In this document: positions 9,220-18,212 of the stretch, piece by piece
Numbering within the stretch: position 1 is the stretch's first letter
Layout: each line of letters starts with the position of its first letter
Assembly (NCBI RefSeq): GCF_012726345.1
Contig: NZ_PTXN01000001.1
Span: forward strand, 398,654-462,653
Direction of reading: 5' to 3'
Length of the DNA: 64,000 nucleotides
DNA from: Marinomonas sp. UCMA 3892
GTDB taxonomy: Bacteria > Pseudomonadota > Gammaproteobacteria > Pseudomonadales > Marinomonadaceae
Translations under genes and position numbers: made by a program
The notes under the pieces: generated by a model
The model's input: the letters and a program-made list of their open reading frames with translations, nothing else
The model's database searches: none
Told to the model about the DNA's origin: nothing

Positions 9220-11388
9220 ATGAGTGATAAAGCAACCGAACAAGAAAGCACGCTGACAAGTGCGGCTTTACACAGTTTATTTAAGGATATGGGGCTTGGT
9301 GTCTCATTTGGTGATGTTAGCGTGGCGTTAGAACGAGCGGATGTTTTGGCATTGCCGTTATTGGAACAAATTAAAGCAATTTTGCATGGCCTGAATATCA
9401 AAGGTGTAAAAGGCGGCATGGTGGCGTGGCGTCGTTTTGATCGCAGACAGCTACCAGCACTGGTGCAATATGATGGGCAATGGTGGTTGGCTAAAAATGG
9501 CGAACAAGCGGACAGCATATTACTTCAACAAGGAGAAGGTCTGCCAGCGCAAACTGTGTCCAGTGAGGAGTTGGTTGAATCTTTGGTACTCTGGTTACAA
9601 CGCGCCAAGCCTAACCACTTGGAAGACAATAAAGATCAAGATATTTCAACTGCGCGAAAATTGATCCTGAGCGCCTTGTTTCAAGACAAACTCTGGCTCG
9701 GTAATGTTTTAGCGGCGACTGTCGTTATTAATTTACTTGCCATTGCGACGTCGCTATTTGCCTTGCAAGTTTATGATCGAGTGGTGCCGACGTTAGCCTA
9801 TTCAACCTTGGCGACCTTGGTGGTAGGTATGTTGGGAATTGTTCTGCTTGATTGGATGCTTAAAGGCATTCGTGCCAAAGTATTGGATAGCCTAGCGGCC
9901 GATGTGGACATGCGCTTGTCTAAACAAGTGTTCCATCATCTGCTTCATCTTCGTCTAGATAAACAACCGAATAGTCTTGGTACTCTCAATGCCCAAGTAA
10001 ATGGACTGGAATCTGTCCGACAATTTTTCACCTCAGGCATCGTATTTGGCCTGATAGATTTACCTTTTGCCCTTATGTTCATCGCTTTTATTGCAGTTAT
10101 TGGCGGTGTGGTAAGTTGGGTGTACGCATTGCTATTCCCCTTAGCAATACTCTTAGGCGTGGTCACTCAGATCCGCCTAAGAACTTTAATCAAAAAACAA
10201 ATTCTGCGCTCTAATGAACGGCAGGGTTTGTTAATCGACGTAATCCGAGGGTCAGAAACCATTCGATCCAACAATGCTGGTTGGCGTTTTTCTAACGAAT
10301 GGGAGCAAATAACTCGCTCTTTGGCTGGCTATCAAGTGCATCAGAAAGCCATCAGTCAAATTAGCACAGCAACAACTGGCAGCTTGTCGACCATTGCTTA
10401 TGTCTCTGCGGTAGTAGTTGGCGTATTCCAAATTGAAGCGGGTAATTTGACGATGGGTGGCATGATTGCCTGTAGCATTTTAGGCGGACGAGTAATTAAC
10501 CCAGTGGCGCAAGGCGTGCAATACCTAGTGCAATGGCAATCAGTTTCGCAATCATTGACCATGGTAGATCAATTGCTGGCATTGGATTTAGAACGTAAAC
10601 CTTCTCAGCATCTTTTGGTGGGCGAGCAAGCAATAAGCTCGTTATCTGCTGAACAAATTCGCTTTGTTTATGGCGACTCGCCAGTGAAACACTTGGACAT
10701 AGAGCAGCTCACCTTTAACGCCGGTGATCGCGTGCTATTGGTGGGACCAATTGGTTGCGGAAAATCTACCTTGCTCAAAGTACTGGCAGGCTTATATCGA
10801 CCATCAGAAGGGCGGATTAAACTGGGTGCGTTAGATTTATGGGAAATAGATCCACAGTTTGTGACTTCGCATGTCAGCTACCTGCCTCAAAATGTACATT
10901 TGTTCAAAGGTACCTTAAAAAGCAATCTGACATTATCTGGCACAGTAAGTGATAGTGAAATGATGCAAGTAGCAAGTGAACTGGGTGTCGATGCTATCGC
11001 CCAGAGCAACCCCAAAGGAATGGAGTTAGACATAGCAGAGGGCGGCGAAGGATTGTCTGGTGGGCAGCGTCAATTGGTTGCCTTATCCCGTACTATTACA
11101 GCCAAACCAACGGTTTGGCTGTTGGACGAACCGACAGCATCGTTAGACGCAGATACGGAAAAACGCGTTTGGGAAGTGTTAGAAAAACATATCAAACCTG
11201 ATGACATTCTCATCGTGTCGACACATCGCCCAATGCTCGCGGCGCATATTGCCAATCGTGTATTAGTAATGCAGCAAGGTAAAGTCACCCGTGATGGTAC
11301 GCCTGCTGCTGTCTTTCCTGCGATGATGAATAATACAAAACCGACCACGCCACAAACTCGAATCAAGCGAGGCTTCAATGCCATCTAA
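9220..11388 (+). CDS. Type I secretion ABC transporter, LapB-like, with degenerate C39 domain
   Basis: A 722-residue inner membrane exporter. Residues 1-140 form a C39-peptidase-like domain without the catalytic cysteine region (the segment where C39 enzymes have Cys reads ALHSLFKDMGLGVS), so it is a substrate-docking C39-like domain rather than a protease. About five or six membrane segments follow (residues 165-440), then an ATPase domain with Walker A GPIGCGKST, signature LSGGQRQ, Walker B VWLLDEPTASLD and the H-loop STHRP. A good ribosome site (AAGGGG) precedes the ATG. It overlaps the adaptor gene by 11 bases. Together with the TolC and HlyD homologues it should secrete the large adhesin encoded upstream. 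Confidence 0.9.
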   Translation: MSDKATEQESTLTSAALHSLFKDMGLGVSFGDVSVALERADVLALPLLEQIKAILHGLNIKGVKGGMVAWRRFDRRQLPALVQYDGQWWLAKNGEQADSILLQQGEGLPAQTVSSEELVESLVLWLQRAKPNHLEDNKDQDISTARKLILSALFQDKLWLGNVLAATVVINLLAIATSLFALQVYDRVVPTLAYSTLATLVVGMLGIVLLDWMLKGIRAKVLDSLAADVDMRLSKQVFHHLLHLRLDKQPNSLGTLNAQVNGLESVRQFFTSGIVFGLIDLPFALMFIAFIAVIGGVVSWVYALLFPLAILLGVVTQIRLRTLIKKQILRSNERQGLLIDVIRGSETIRSNNAGWRFSNEWEQITRSLAGYQVHQKAISQISTATTGSLSTIAYVSAVVVGVFQIEAGNLTMGGMIACSILGGRVINPVAQGVQYLVQWQSVSQSLTMVDQLLALDLERKPSQHLLVGEQAISSLSAEQIRFVYGDSPVKHLDIEQLTFNAGDRVLLVGPIGCGKSTLLKVLAGLYRPSEGRIKLGALDLWEIDPQFVTSHVSYLPQNVHLFKGTLKSNLTLSGTVSDSEMMQVASELGVDAIAQSNPKGMELDIAEGGEGLSGGQRQLVALSRTITAKPTVWLLDEPTASLDADTEKRVWEVLEKHIKPDDILIVSTHRPMLAAHIANRVLVMQQGKVTRDGTPAAVFPAMMNNTKPTTPQTRIKRGFNAI

Positions 11389-12589
11389 TACCTCCTTACA
11401 ACCTAGTGAAAACGCCCAAGGTGATTTTGACGTGTTTGGTTATCATAAGAAAAAACGCTCGCTTATTGTTTGGCCAATCCTTACTGCTTTGGTGGCGTTT
11501 GTGGTGTGGGCAGAATATTTCTACATTGATGAAGTCGCACAAGCCCAAGGGGAAGTAATTGCCAGTAGTCGAGTGCAGTTGATTCAATCCGTTGATGGCG
11601 GCGTGATATCGGAACTCAATGTCCGCGAAGGGGATCGAGTGCAAGCTGGACAAATCCTCGGTCAGCTTGATCAAACTCGTCTAAGCGCCTCAGTAGGGGA
11701 GATTGAATCCCGTGTGTTTGCTTTAAAAGCCAAAGCCATTCGCTTACGTGCGGAGATTCTTGGGGATAAAAAACTTACTTTTCCCCAAGATATGCTCAGC
11801 CGTTATCAAGACATAGCACAAGTGGAAAAAGCGCTTTTTGAACAGCGAAAAACCGGCATCAAAGAAGAGCTCCGAACTCTACAAGTATCCGTGTCACTGG
11901 CACAAGAAGAGCAAGACATAGTGAAGCACCTGCAAGCATCTGGTGACGTTAGCAGCAGTGAAATGCTCAAAGCAAGAGAAGCGCTAAATGCGGCAGAAGC
12001 GAAACTTATTAACCGTAAAAACCAATTTTTAGAAGAAGCCAGCGCAGAACTTGCAAAAGTCGAAGACGACCTAGGACAAAGTGAACAAATCTTAGCGAGA
12101 AAACAACAAGAACTTCAAGACAGCGTCTTTATTGCCAAAGTCCCAGGCATAGTAAAAAACGTCAGCGTAACCACAGTTGGTGGTGTATTGCGAGCGGGTG
12201 AAGAAATTATGCAAATCATCCCGATTGACGATGAACTGCTTGTGGAAGCAAAAATACGTCCACAAGACATCGCTAGAGTAAAACCAGGCCTACTGGCGAA
12301 CATCCGCCTCGACCCTTTTGACTACACCATCTACGGCGGAGTAGAAGCCAAAGTCGTCTACGTCAGCGCAGATACACTAAAAGAAGAAAGCTCAAAAGGT
12401 GAAGAAATTTACTACCGTGTACACGTTATCCCACTACAACAACCCATAACCACAACCATAGGTCGCCAGATTGAAATGCTGCCAGGCATGACAGCACAAG
12501 TCTCCATCAAAACGGATAAACGCACCCTAATGGACTACTTACTCAAACCCCTACGCAAAACGCTCAGCCAAGCATTTGGAGAAAAATAA
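11378..12589 (+). CDS. HlyD-family membrane fusion protein of the type I secretion system
   Basis: A 403-residue adaptor with a short cytoplasmic N-terminus and one membrane segment at about residues 30-48 (LIVWPILTALVAFVVW). Next comes a biotinyl-lipoyl-like half (VIASSRVQLIQSVDGGVISEL), long coiled-coil helices (residues 100-245), the returning lipoyl half (FIAKVPGIVKNV) and a beta-barrel region ending LMDYLLKPLRKTL, which is typical of LapC/PrtE/HlyD proteins. It bridges the ABC transporter and the TolC channel. Its start lies inside the 3' end of the ABC gene, so the two are translationally coupled. REP repeats begin directly after the stop and close this operon. Confidence 0.9.
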   Translation: MPSNTSLQPSENAQGDFDVFGYHKKKRSLIVWPILTALVAFVVWAEYFYIDEVAQAQGEVIASSRVQLIQSVDGGVISELNVREGDRVQAGQILGQLDQTRLSASVGEIESRVFALKAKAIRLRAEILGDKKLTFPQDMLSRYQDIAQVEKALFEQRKTGIKEELRTLQVSVSLAQEEQDIVKHLQASGDVSSSEMLKAREALNAAEAKLINRKNQFLEEASAELAKVEDDLGQSEQILARKQQELQDSVFIAKVPGIVKNVSVTTVGGVLRAGEEIMQIIPIDDELLVEAKIRPQDIARVKPGLLANIRLDPFDYTIYGGVEAKVVYVSADTLKEESSKGEEIYYRVHVIPLQQPITTTIGRQIEMLPGMTAQVSIKTDKRTLMDYLLKPLRKTLSQAFGEK

Positions 12590-12630
12590 ATTCGACCTAC
12601 ACAAACCAATCACACCAACCCCAAATCACA

Positions 12631-12691
12631 TGTAGGTCGGCCTTCAGGCCGTCAAAAGCCGATCACACCAGACCAAATCACCTGTAGGTCG
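12631..12691 (+). repeat. REP-A palindromic repeats, second copy interrupted by an IS
   Basis: Two copies of the REP-A element begin with GTAGGTCGGCC. The first (12631-12658) is complete, with the GGCCTTCAGGCC hairpin. The second stops after GTAGGTCG at 12691, where the IS110-family element begins; its missing half resumes at about 14127. The GTAG head followed by a hairpin is the hallmark of REP elements acted on by REP-associated transposases, one of which is encoded at 14529-14982. Confidence 0.85.
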
Positions 12692-12703
12692 TATATGGAC
12701 TCC

Positions 12704-13020
12704 TCTGGGGATGCAACAATAGCGTCCCTATTTTTTAATAAAGAATCATGCGTACTCTACTTGGTTATTAACAATATTTATCAACGGTCATAACAAACTT
12801 GCGTTAGCTTTCGTATATTCGGTCTTATTATGGAGAGCTACTCCAGACCTTAACGGCTTTGATTCGCCGTGAACCAAACGCCTTATCGGCGTGACGGCTT
12901 TAAAAGCCGATGACCTACTCAGGTTTCATTTGGTTTGCTTGCTAGCTGTTCATTCCGTTCAATCTATATTGCTAACTGTCTCGGTTGGTACTTTCTTTTA
13001 TTCACTGACTTTTAAAAACC
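12704..13020 (-). ncRNA. Candidate bridge-RNA region of the IS1111-like element
   Basis: About 320 non-coding bases lie between the transposase stop and the subterminal repeat. In IS110 elements a non-coding end encodes a structured RNA that guides target and donor choice; in the IS1111 subgroup this is the end downstream of the transposase, as here. Several short inverted repeats are visible, for example GCCGTGAACC and CGCCTTATCGGCG around 12865-12895. The exact RNA ends and guide loops were not derived. The call rests on position and family knowledge. Confidence 0.4.
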
Positions 13021-13024
13021 ATCA

Positions 13025-14050
13025 TCACTGTGCGACAGGTTGACGATATTCAAGCCCACTTTTCAGCATGGCTGTCGCCATTCTGACCAGTTTGTTGGCG
13101 ACAGCTACAATGGTTTTATTAAACCCTTTCGTGCTGAGTAATTGTCTTACCCAACAACTCAAGCTGTCTGTTTTTTCTTTAACATGGATGACCAAAGATC
13201 GGGCCCCATTGATGATCAATGTACGCAGATACGTATCACCTCGTTTGGTAATCCTGCCGATGGTAACTTTACCGCCGCTGCCACTGTGCGCTGGCACAAG
13301 GCCGATGCTGGCACTGGCATCTCGGCCACGCCTGAAGCACTCAGCCGAACCGAACTTAGCATACATCATGCTGGCACCAAGCCAAGCAATACCGGGTAAT
13401 TGAACCAATCGCTGGCAAGCATCTATTTGCTTTGCTATTGCTTCGATCTCATCAGTGACCTCTTTCATCAGCAAGATCACATGCCTAAGTTGTTCTAACA
13501 GTCTAAATACGACTCTGCGTGCAACAACCGTCATTTCATTTTCAGCATCCTCAAGCGCAATAGGCACTTGCTTAAGGAGCTTACTGATACCTAAGGCAAA
13601 ATTAACGCCATACTCGCGGCCAAAACCGCGAAGGCGGTTGGCAAGTTGATTGCGTTCTTTTTTATAGCCTTCGCGGAATTTATGTAACGTAGCAATATCT
13701 TGCTGCTCTAATGTACGGATCTGAACGCAGTGTAACTGCTGATTCTTACTGGCCTCATAAATACTAAGAACATCATTTTTATCACTCTTATTACTGACTC
13801 GATATTTTGCAGCAATGTGTGAGGGGATGAGGCCCACTTTATGACCTGATGATGTAAAGCGCCTAGCCCAATGATGAGCAGAGCCACACGCTTCCATAAA
13901 GATCGCTGCATCAGGGTATTGAGCAATGATGAGACACATTTTTTTCGCTGAGACTTCTTTATTTAACTTAGCTTTACCGGCTTTATTGAAGACAGCAACT
14001 TGGAAAACTTCTTTCGCTAAATCGATACAAATTGTCGTACTATTATTCAT
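13025..14050 (-). CDS. IS110/IS1111-family transposase
   Basis: A 341-residue DEDD transposase. The N-terminal RuvC-like domain begins TTICIDLAKEVFQVAV, with the first acidic residue at Asp10. A coiled helical middle (residues 110-200) leads to a C-terminal Transposase_20 domain with LVQLPGIAWLGASMM and GRITKRGDTYLRTLIINGAR. The length and both domains are intact, so it may be active. It catalyses RNA-guided recombination of its own element. The 75 bases upstream hold a 12-bp perfect hairpin (CCCCCCAATTTA at 14075-14086 against 14099-14110), probably an end structure of the element. Confidence 0.92.
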   Translation of the reverse strand: MNNSTTICIDLAKEVFQVAVFNKAGKAKLNKEVSAKKMCLIIAQYPDAAIFMEACGSAHHWARRFTSSGHKVGLIPSHIAAKYRVSNKSDKNDVLSIYEASKNQQLHCVQIRTLEQQDIATLHKFREGYKKERNQLANRLRGFGREYGVNFALGISKLLKQVPIALEDAENEMTVVARRVVFRLLEQLRHVILLMKEVTDEIEAIAKQIDACQRLVQLPGIAWLGASMMYAKFGSAECFRRGRDASASIGLVPAHSGSGGKVTIGRITKRGDTYLRTLIINGARSLVIHVKEKTDSLSCWVRQLLSTKGFNKTIVAVANKLVRMATAMLKSGLEYRQPVAQ

Positions 14051-14126
14051 GGTATGGCTCCTTTGGTTTGGTCGCCCCCCAATTTATCGGAATTTCGCTA
14101 AATTGGGGGGGGAGTCCATACCATTG

Positions 14127-14460
14127 GCCTTTAGGCCGTCAAGAGGGATCACACCAAAACCAAATCACATGTAGGTCGGCCTTCAGGCCGTCAAGAGGGA
14201 TCACACCAAAACCAAATCACATGTAGGTCGGCCTTCAGGCCGTCAAGAGGGATCACACCAAAACCAAATCACATGTAGGTCGGCCTTCAGGCCGTCAAGA
14301 GGGATCACACCAAAACCAAATCACATGTAGGTCGGCCTTCAGGCCGTCAAGAGGGATCACACCAAAACCAAATCACATGTAGGTCGGCCTTCAGGCCGTC
14401 AAGAGGCGATCACACCAAACCAAAACCAAATCACATGTAGGTCGGCCTTCAGGCCGTCAA
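14127..14460 (+). repeat. REP-A tandem array, 52-bp unit
   Basis: About six head-to-tail copies of a 52-bp unit start at GATCACACC at 14147, 14199, 14251, 14303, 14355 and, slightly changed, 14408. Each unit carries GTAGGTCGGCCTTCAGGCC and then GTCAAGAG. The units are contiguous with no unique spacers. The copies are nearly identical, which points to recent amplification. The first half-unit is the right part of the REP split by the IS. Confidence 0.92.
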
Positions 14461-14488
14461 AAAGCATCCAACCTTTACAAACTTCCTT

Positions 14489-14515
14489 GTCGCACCTTTA
14501 GGCCGTCAAAAAGTT
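14489..14515 (+). repeat. Degenerate REP-A copy
   Basis: The sequence CGCACCTTTAGGCCGTCAAAAAG keeps the right arm and tail of REP-A but has lost the left arm. It lies between the tandem array and the 3' end of the RAYT gene. Confidence 0.6.
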
Positions 14516-14528
14516 AAAATGCTGCAAT

Positions 14529-14982
14529 CTATAAATAAACTGAATCCCAAAAAGAATAGTCTTTTACACTTTTGACTAACCCTCTTCGTAATGGGTTTGC
14601 AATAATATATCGAGCAATACTAAGACGATCGTCTTCAGCTCGTAATGCGCGGTCATAAAAGGAAGGTTGCCATAAAGTGCCATTTTTTTTTCAGATGTTT
14701 ATTTACTTGGAAAGCGCTAGCGCCTTTCAAATTACCAACAATAGTCGGTAATGTTGAACTATGATTTTTAAGTTTAACTAGGCCGTGGAAGTGGTCTGGC
14801 ATGAGAACCCATGTCAGCCATGTGCATTTATGATGTTTTTGGTTTGTTTCTATTTGTTGGCAAAACAAATGAGCAAGAGAGAAATCATTGAAATGCGGAA
14901 TTCTATCAAGTGTATTAAAAGTAATGAAATATTCGCGATTGGGTTCTGATAACCTTCCTTTCCTTAGGTCACTCCATGACAT
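14529..14982 (-). pseudogene. REP-associated tyrosine transposase (RAYT 1), frameshifted at A9
   Basis: The N-terminal 93 residues match the RAYT (Y1 transposase) family: MSWSDLRKGRLSEP, a sheet EYFITFNTLDR and the metal-binding motif VLMPDHFHGLVKL. At 14683-14691 the coding strand has nine A's. In the frame as read, translation ends 15 codons later. With eight A's the frame continues NGTLWQPSFYDRALRAEDD and IARYIIANPLRRGLVKS to a stop at 14529-14531, which restores the family length (about 150 residues) and the catalytic Tyr region. It is either a fresh pseudogene, a slippage-expressed gene, or a sequencing error. REP-A copies flank it on both sides, as expected for a REPtron. Confidence 0.8.
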
Positions 14983-15006
14983 AAAGCCTCCTTTTAAATG
15001 TGATTT

Positions 15007-15170
15007 CTTGACGGCCTAAAGGCCGACCTACAAAAAACATAACCCCATCGTCGCCATGAATCACGACATAAAACCAAATCACATGTAGGTCGGCCTTTAG
15101 GCCGTCAAAAAGCATCTGGCCTTTACAAAACTTCCTTGACGCGCTAAAGCACGACCTACATAAACCATGA
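15007..15170. repeat. REP-A cluster in mixed orientation
   Basis: Three copies: an inverted one at 15008-15032 (ACGGCCTAAAGGCCGACCTAC), a direct one at 15083-15110, and an inverted variant at about 15138-15165 in which the hairpin reads GCGCTAAAGCACGACCTAC. Alternating orientation of paired REPs is the BIME arrangement. The cluster separates the RAYT from the convergent 3' end of yjbH. Confidence 0.8.
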
Positions 15171-15195
15171 ACCACGACCTAAAATATATAAATCA

Positions 15196-17409
15196 TTAAT
15201 TCTGGTTAGGGCGTTGATACCAAGGTGACACCATATCGGTAATGCCATATAAACTGTTACGTTTTCCTAGCATTTGACCACCATCCCTAGTAATAGGTTG
15301 CCAGTTTAGGTACCCACGGCTATTGGTTGGTTTAAGCGATATTGTGTCAAACGGAATAGACAAGTAGAACCCTTTGGTAAAGCTACCCTCGCCAAAGTCT
15401 TTCGCAGACATGTTGGTTTTACTTGCGTAAGCCCCAACAATCACACCGCTTTTATATTGTTTAGAAAAATCAAATCTAGCGCCAACATCAGTAGCCAAGA
15501 ACTTACCCATGTCTACTCGGAACATAGTATCTTCTAAAAATGACCACTGAGGTTGATAATAAATTGATAGGTGGCCAGTTGTACCTCTGGATAGTACTTT
15601 CGTACCGGCACCGTAAGCGTAATCGTTCTCAAAAATACCAAACATAGAGTCAGGATTTCGCTGTGCAATAGCGTTTATATCTGCGCCAATCGCCCAATTT
15701 GAATCAGGTTGACGGTACAGTACTTCTGTTCCGACACCAGCAAACATAGTTTCAAGATATCCGCCATAAACTTGTTGGTACCAATTTTGTCCATATTTTT
15801 GGAACCAAGTAAGTTGTAGGTTGCTGACATTGGCATCATTATCACGAACATAGGCTCGAACAAGTGTCCGTACACGGTAGTTAGAAGTACCATCCGGAGT
15901 GACTTTAAAATTAAATTTGTCATAATTGTCGACCATATTGATCGAGATTGCGCTTGATAACTGTAGGTTATTCGTTAACCAGTACGAGGCATCACCTTTC
16001 ATAGTCAAGCTGTATAGATAAAAGGTTTCTGGACTGCCTACGGATTGAGTTAAGTGTGGAGTAAAACCATAACTCAAAGGCTCAAAATTGTCATACAAAG
16101 GCTCAGATTCAATGTTTTCTACTGGTAAATCAACAATAGCGTCTTTAATAGAAGGATTAAAATACTCGACGTTTGCTATGTCTCTATAGCCTTGAGCCGA
16201 AATTTTTGTTGATTTAACCGGAATGTTTTTTGATTCCTCAATGATCTTATAAGATTGAATATCAGTAGGCAGATGATTCACTAATACAGCAGCGGCTCGT
16301 TCTGCGGCCACATCACGATCGCGATATTTACTGTTCTGTTTAGACACAATCGTAACAGTATCGTTTTCTTGATAGACCCTCTCTGTTTGGTAACCTGCAA
16401 CTTTACTTAATTCAGCGTCGAGTTTTTTCCAGTCAACACCATCTAATGTTGTAGCTTGATCTGTTCCTAGTGCTGGAATTGGATCGTCTATCCAAGGGGT
16501 CTTGATGGTGTCAAAGTTGGTTGAAAGTGTAAAACCAAGCGCCACAGTCGTACCGCGTTCATAACTCAATCGTACATCGAAACCATCACTGATGGCATAA
16601 AGGGCACCCACGTTCCAAGGAGTGCGTGGCGTCATGTCTATACCACCATTCGTAACGGGGCGATCTTGGCTATAATTGTTACCATCGTATTCAAGTTTTA
16701 AACGTAATGGCTCGTAAGGTGTTTGATATTCAACGCCACCAAATATTGAGGCAGGGCCAGTAAACCAGCGATTATAGTCAACTGATCCACCATTGCCTGA
16801 AAAGCCCGAAATACGATCACAGAAGTGGTCTGCAGCAGTACAAAGAGGGTTACTAATGTTGCCTCGTGTACCAAAATAACCCCAACCTAAGCCTAGGGTG
16901 AAATCAAATTGGCCGTAATCATCCGTCGAAAGGCGTTTTGTTGCTGCAATAAACTCGCCATCAAACAGCCCTGTACCGCCAATGTCTCTTAATCCTACAG
17001 AAACCTCCGGTAGCCAATGGCTTTCTTCTAGTAACCTTAGTTTGGCGTCTATACCCTTATCTGCCAATTTTGTACTACCACTGAAGCTTTCATCATTGCT
17101 ATATAACAAATCTTCCACCTGAGTATAGCGAATGGTGGTTTCTAACCACGGCATTAATTGCAGGGCTATGCTGTAAAACTGATATTCGCTGCTTTTGGTG
17201 TAGTTAAAACTAAACGCGCCGTCTTCAGCCATGCGGCCAGAAGGCATTTGCATTAGCCCCACACCACCTAGATTGCCTTGCGATGGTTTGAATTGAGGAC
17301 CTTGAAACGGTATCGCAAAGTAATCGGCTTCCTCTGCATAGGCGTGTGTGATCAGCAATAAATTGGAGCAAATAAGAAGTGATGAAAGTGAAAAGCGTTT
17401 AAACAGCAT
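15196..17409 (-). CDS. yjbH: YjbH-family outer membrane polysaccharide protein
   Basis: A 737-residue protein with a signal peptide (LLICSNLLLITHAYAEE). It starts the mature part with YFAIPFQGPQFKPSQGNLGGVGLMQMPSGRM, the recognisable YjbH/GfcD (DUF940) N-terminus. The rest is rich in alternating beta-strands that suggest an outer membrane barrel (for example WFQKYGQNWYQQVYGGY and RFDFSKQYKSGVIVGAY). It is the last gene of yjbEFGH, whose products are required for exopolysaccharide or group 4 capsule surface assembly in enterobacteria. The ATG overlaps the yjbG stop (TAATG). The C-terminus is complete. Confidence 0.9.
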   Translation of the reverse strand: MLFKRFSLSSLLICSNLLLITHAYAEEADYFAIPFQGPQFKPSQGNLGGVGLMQMPSGRMAEDGAFSFNYTKSSEYQFYSIALQLMPWLETTIRYTQVEDLLYSNDESFSGSTKLADKGIDAKLRLLEESHWLPEVSVGLRDIGGTGLFDGEFIAATKRLSTDDYGQFDFTLGLGWGYFGTRGNISNPLCTAADHFCDRISGFSGNGGSVDYNRWFTGPASIFGGVEYQTPYEPLRLKLEYDGNNYSQDRPVTNGGIDMTPRTPWNVGALYAISDGFDVRLSYERGTTVALGFTLSTNFDTIKTPWIDDPIPALGTDQATTLDGVDWKKLDAELSKVAGYQTERVYQENDTVTIVSKQNSKYRDRDVAAERAAAVLVNHLPTDIQSYKIIEESKNIPVKSTKISAQGYRDIANVEYFNPSIKDAIVDLPVENIESEPLYDNFEPLSYGFTPHLTQSVGSPETFYLYSLTMKGDASYWLTNNLQLSSAISINMVDNYDKFNFKVTPDGTSNYRVRTLVRAYVRDNDANVSNLQLTWFQKYGQNWYQQVYGGYLETMFAGVGTEVLYRQPDSNWAIGADINAIAQRNPDSMFGIFENDYAYGAGTKVLSRGTTGHLSIYYQPQWSFLEDTMFRVDMGKFLATDVGARFDFSKQYKSGVIVGAYASKTNMSAKDFGEGSFTKGFYLSIPFDTISLKPTNSRGYLNWQPITRDGGQMLGKRNSLYGITDMVSPWYQRPNQN

Positions 17410-18200
17410 TATGGCTCCAAAAGAAAGGCAAGTAGATGAGCGATATCTGCATTCAAATCGCGATATTTTTCAGGTAGGTCCGTTAAACCAATAAACACTA
17501 TGGCACCGGGGCTTAAAAAATAGAGTTTACCTTTCCACTGGATATCTGTGGCCTGATACACATCTTGATTAGCTTGAATGATCCACGCGGAATCATAGGT
17601 ATAGCGATTAGCTTCAAACTGCTCGGCTAGGTAATCCTTCAAATTGCTATTTGCTGTTAATTTAAGGGTTAGGTAGTTGTGATCGTCGGCATTAATTAGG
17701 TAAATATGTTGCGGACGTTTAGGTAAAAATAGCTGATAAACACCTTTCAGCATAGGGTCGTACTTTGGATTGACTCGAACCTTGCTGGGGTCTGTTTCAA
17801 TTCTTTCTCGATACACAAAATCTAATGAATTCAATTTCTTAGCAATATAGTTAGAAGCTGGGGTGTTAATGTCTTGCAGCTTTTTTAATATGGCGTGTTT
17901 TTTTTCATCTATTTGTTGCTGCTTGCTTAGGTCTATTAATGCAGTGCCAAGAGAATAGGGTTGGTAGTCTAATTGTGCATAAGCGTCTGTTAATACCTGT
18001 GATAAACGCACCTCTTGTGGGTACGACAGTGTCACTGATTGTTGCGGGTAATACAGTGCTATTTGTTCTTGTGAAAGTGTTTTTTGTAAAAATGGCTTGC
18101 GTAAAAGAGTCACTTTAGTAGGTTCAGCCATTGTAGTAGATGATATTAAGCTGACTAAAACGCCACTAAAGAGAATAAATATTTGTAACAACCGTGTCAT
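17409..18200 (-). CDS. yjbG: YjbG/GfcC-family periplasmic capsule protein
   Basis: A 263-residue protein with a signal peptide (LLQIFILFSGVLVSLISSTTMA) and the GfcC-type arrangement: a SLBB-like beta-grasp segment (LSYPQEVRLSQVLTDAYAQLDYQPYSLGTALIDL) followed by a helical segment and a C-terminal half with YQLFLPKRPQHIYLI and FLSPGAIVFIGLTDLPEKYRDLNADI. GfcC acts in the periplasm in group 4 capsule assembly. The gene is one base from overlapping yjbH fully and 12 bases from yjbF, so yjbFGH are one transcription unit. Confidence 0.88.
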   Translation of the reverse strand: MTRLLQIFILFSGVLVSLISSTTMAEPTKVTLLRKPFLQKTLSQEQIALYYPQQSVTLSYPQEVRLSQVLTDAYAQLDYQPYSLGTALIDLSKQQQIDEKKHAILKKLQDINTPASNYIAKKLNSLDFVYRERIETDPSKVRVNPKYDPMLKGVYQLFLPKRPQHIYLINADDHNYLTLKLTANSNLKDYLAEQFEANRYTYDSAWIIQANQDVYQATDIQWKGKLYFLSPGAIVFIGLTDLPEKYRDLNADIAHLLAFLLEP

Positions 18201-18212
18201 GACTCCGGATCC

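Larger units (their letters stand above)
12692..14126 (-). mobile_element. IS110-family element (IS1111-like), inserted in a REP palindrome
   Basis: The borders come from the flanking REP-A repeat: the host sequence stops at GTAGGTCG (12691) and resumes at GCCTTTAGGCCGTC (about 14127), uncertain by 1-2 bases. The element is about 1,435 bp with no target duplication. Subterminal 10-bp inverted repeats TATGGACTCC (12694-12703) and GGAGTCCATA (14111-14120) are perfect. The transposase lies on the minus strand with about 330 non-coding bases after it and about 75 before it. Subterminal repeats and a long non-coding end downstream of the gene are features of the IS1111 subgroup of IS110, where the downstream end encodes the bridge RNA. 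Confidence 0.85.

Noticed and set aside
14127..14460. Regular 52-bp repeats resembling a CRISPR array
   Set aside because: The units are contiguous copies with no unique spacers, no cas genes are near, and each unit carries a REP-A hairpin.
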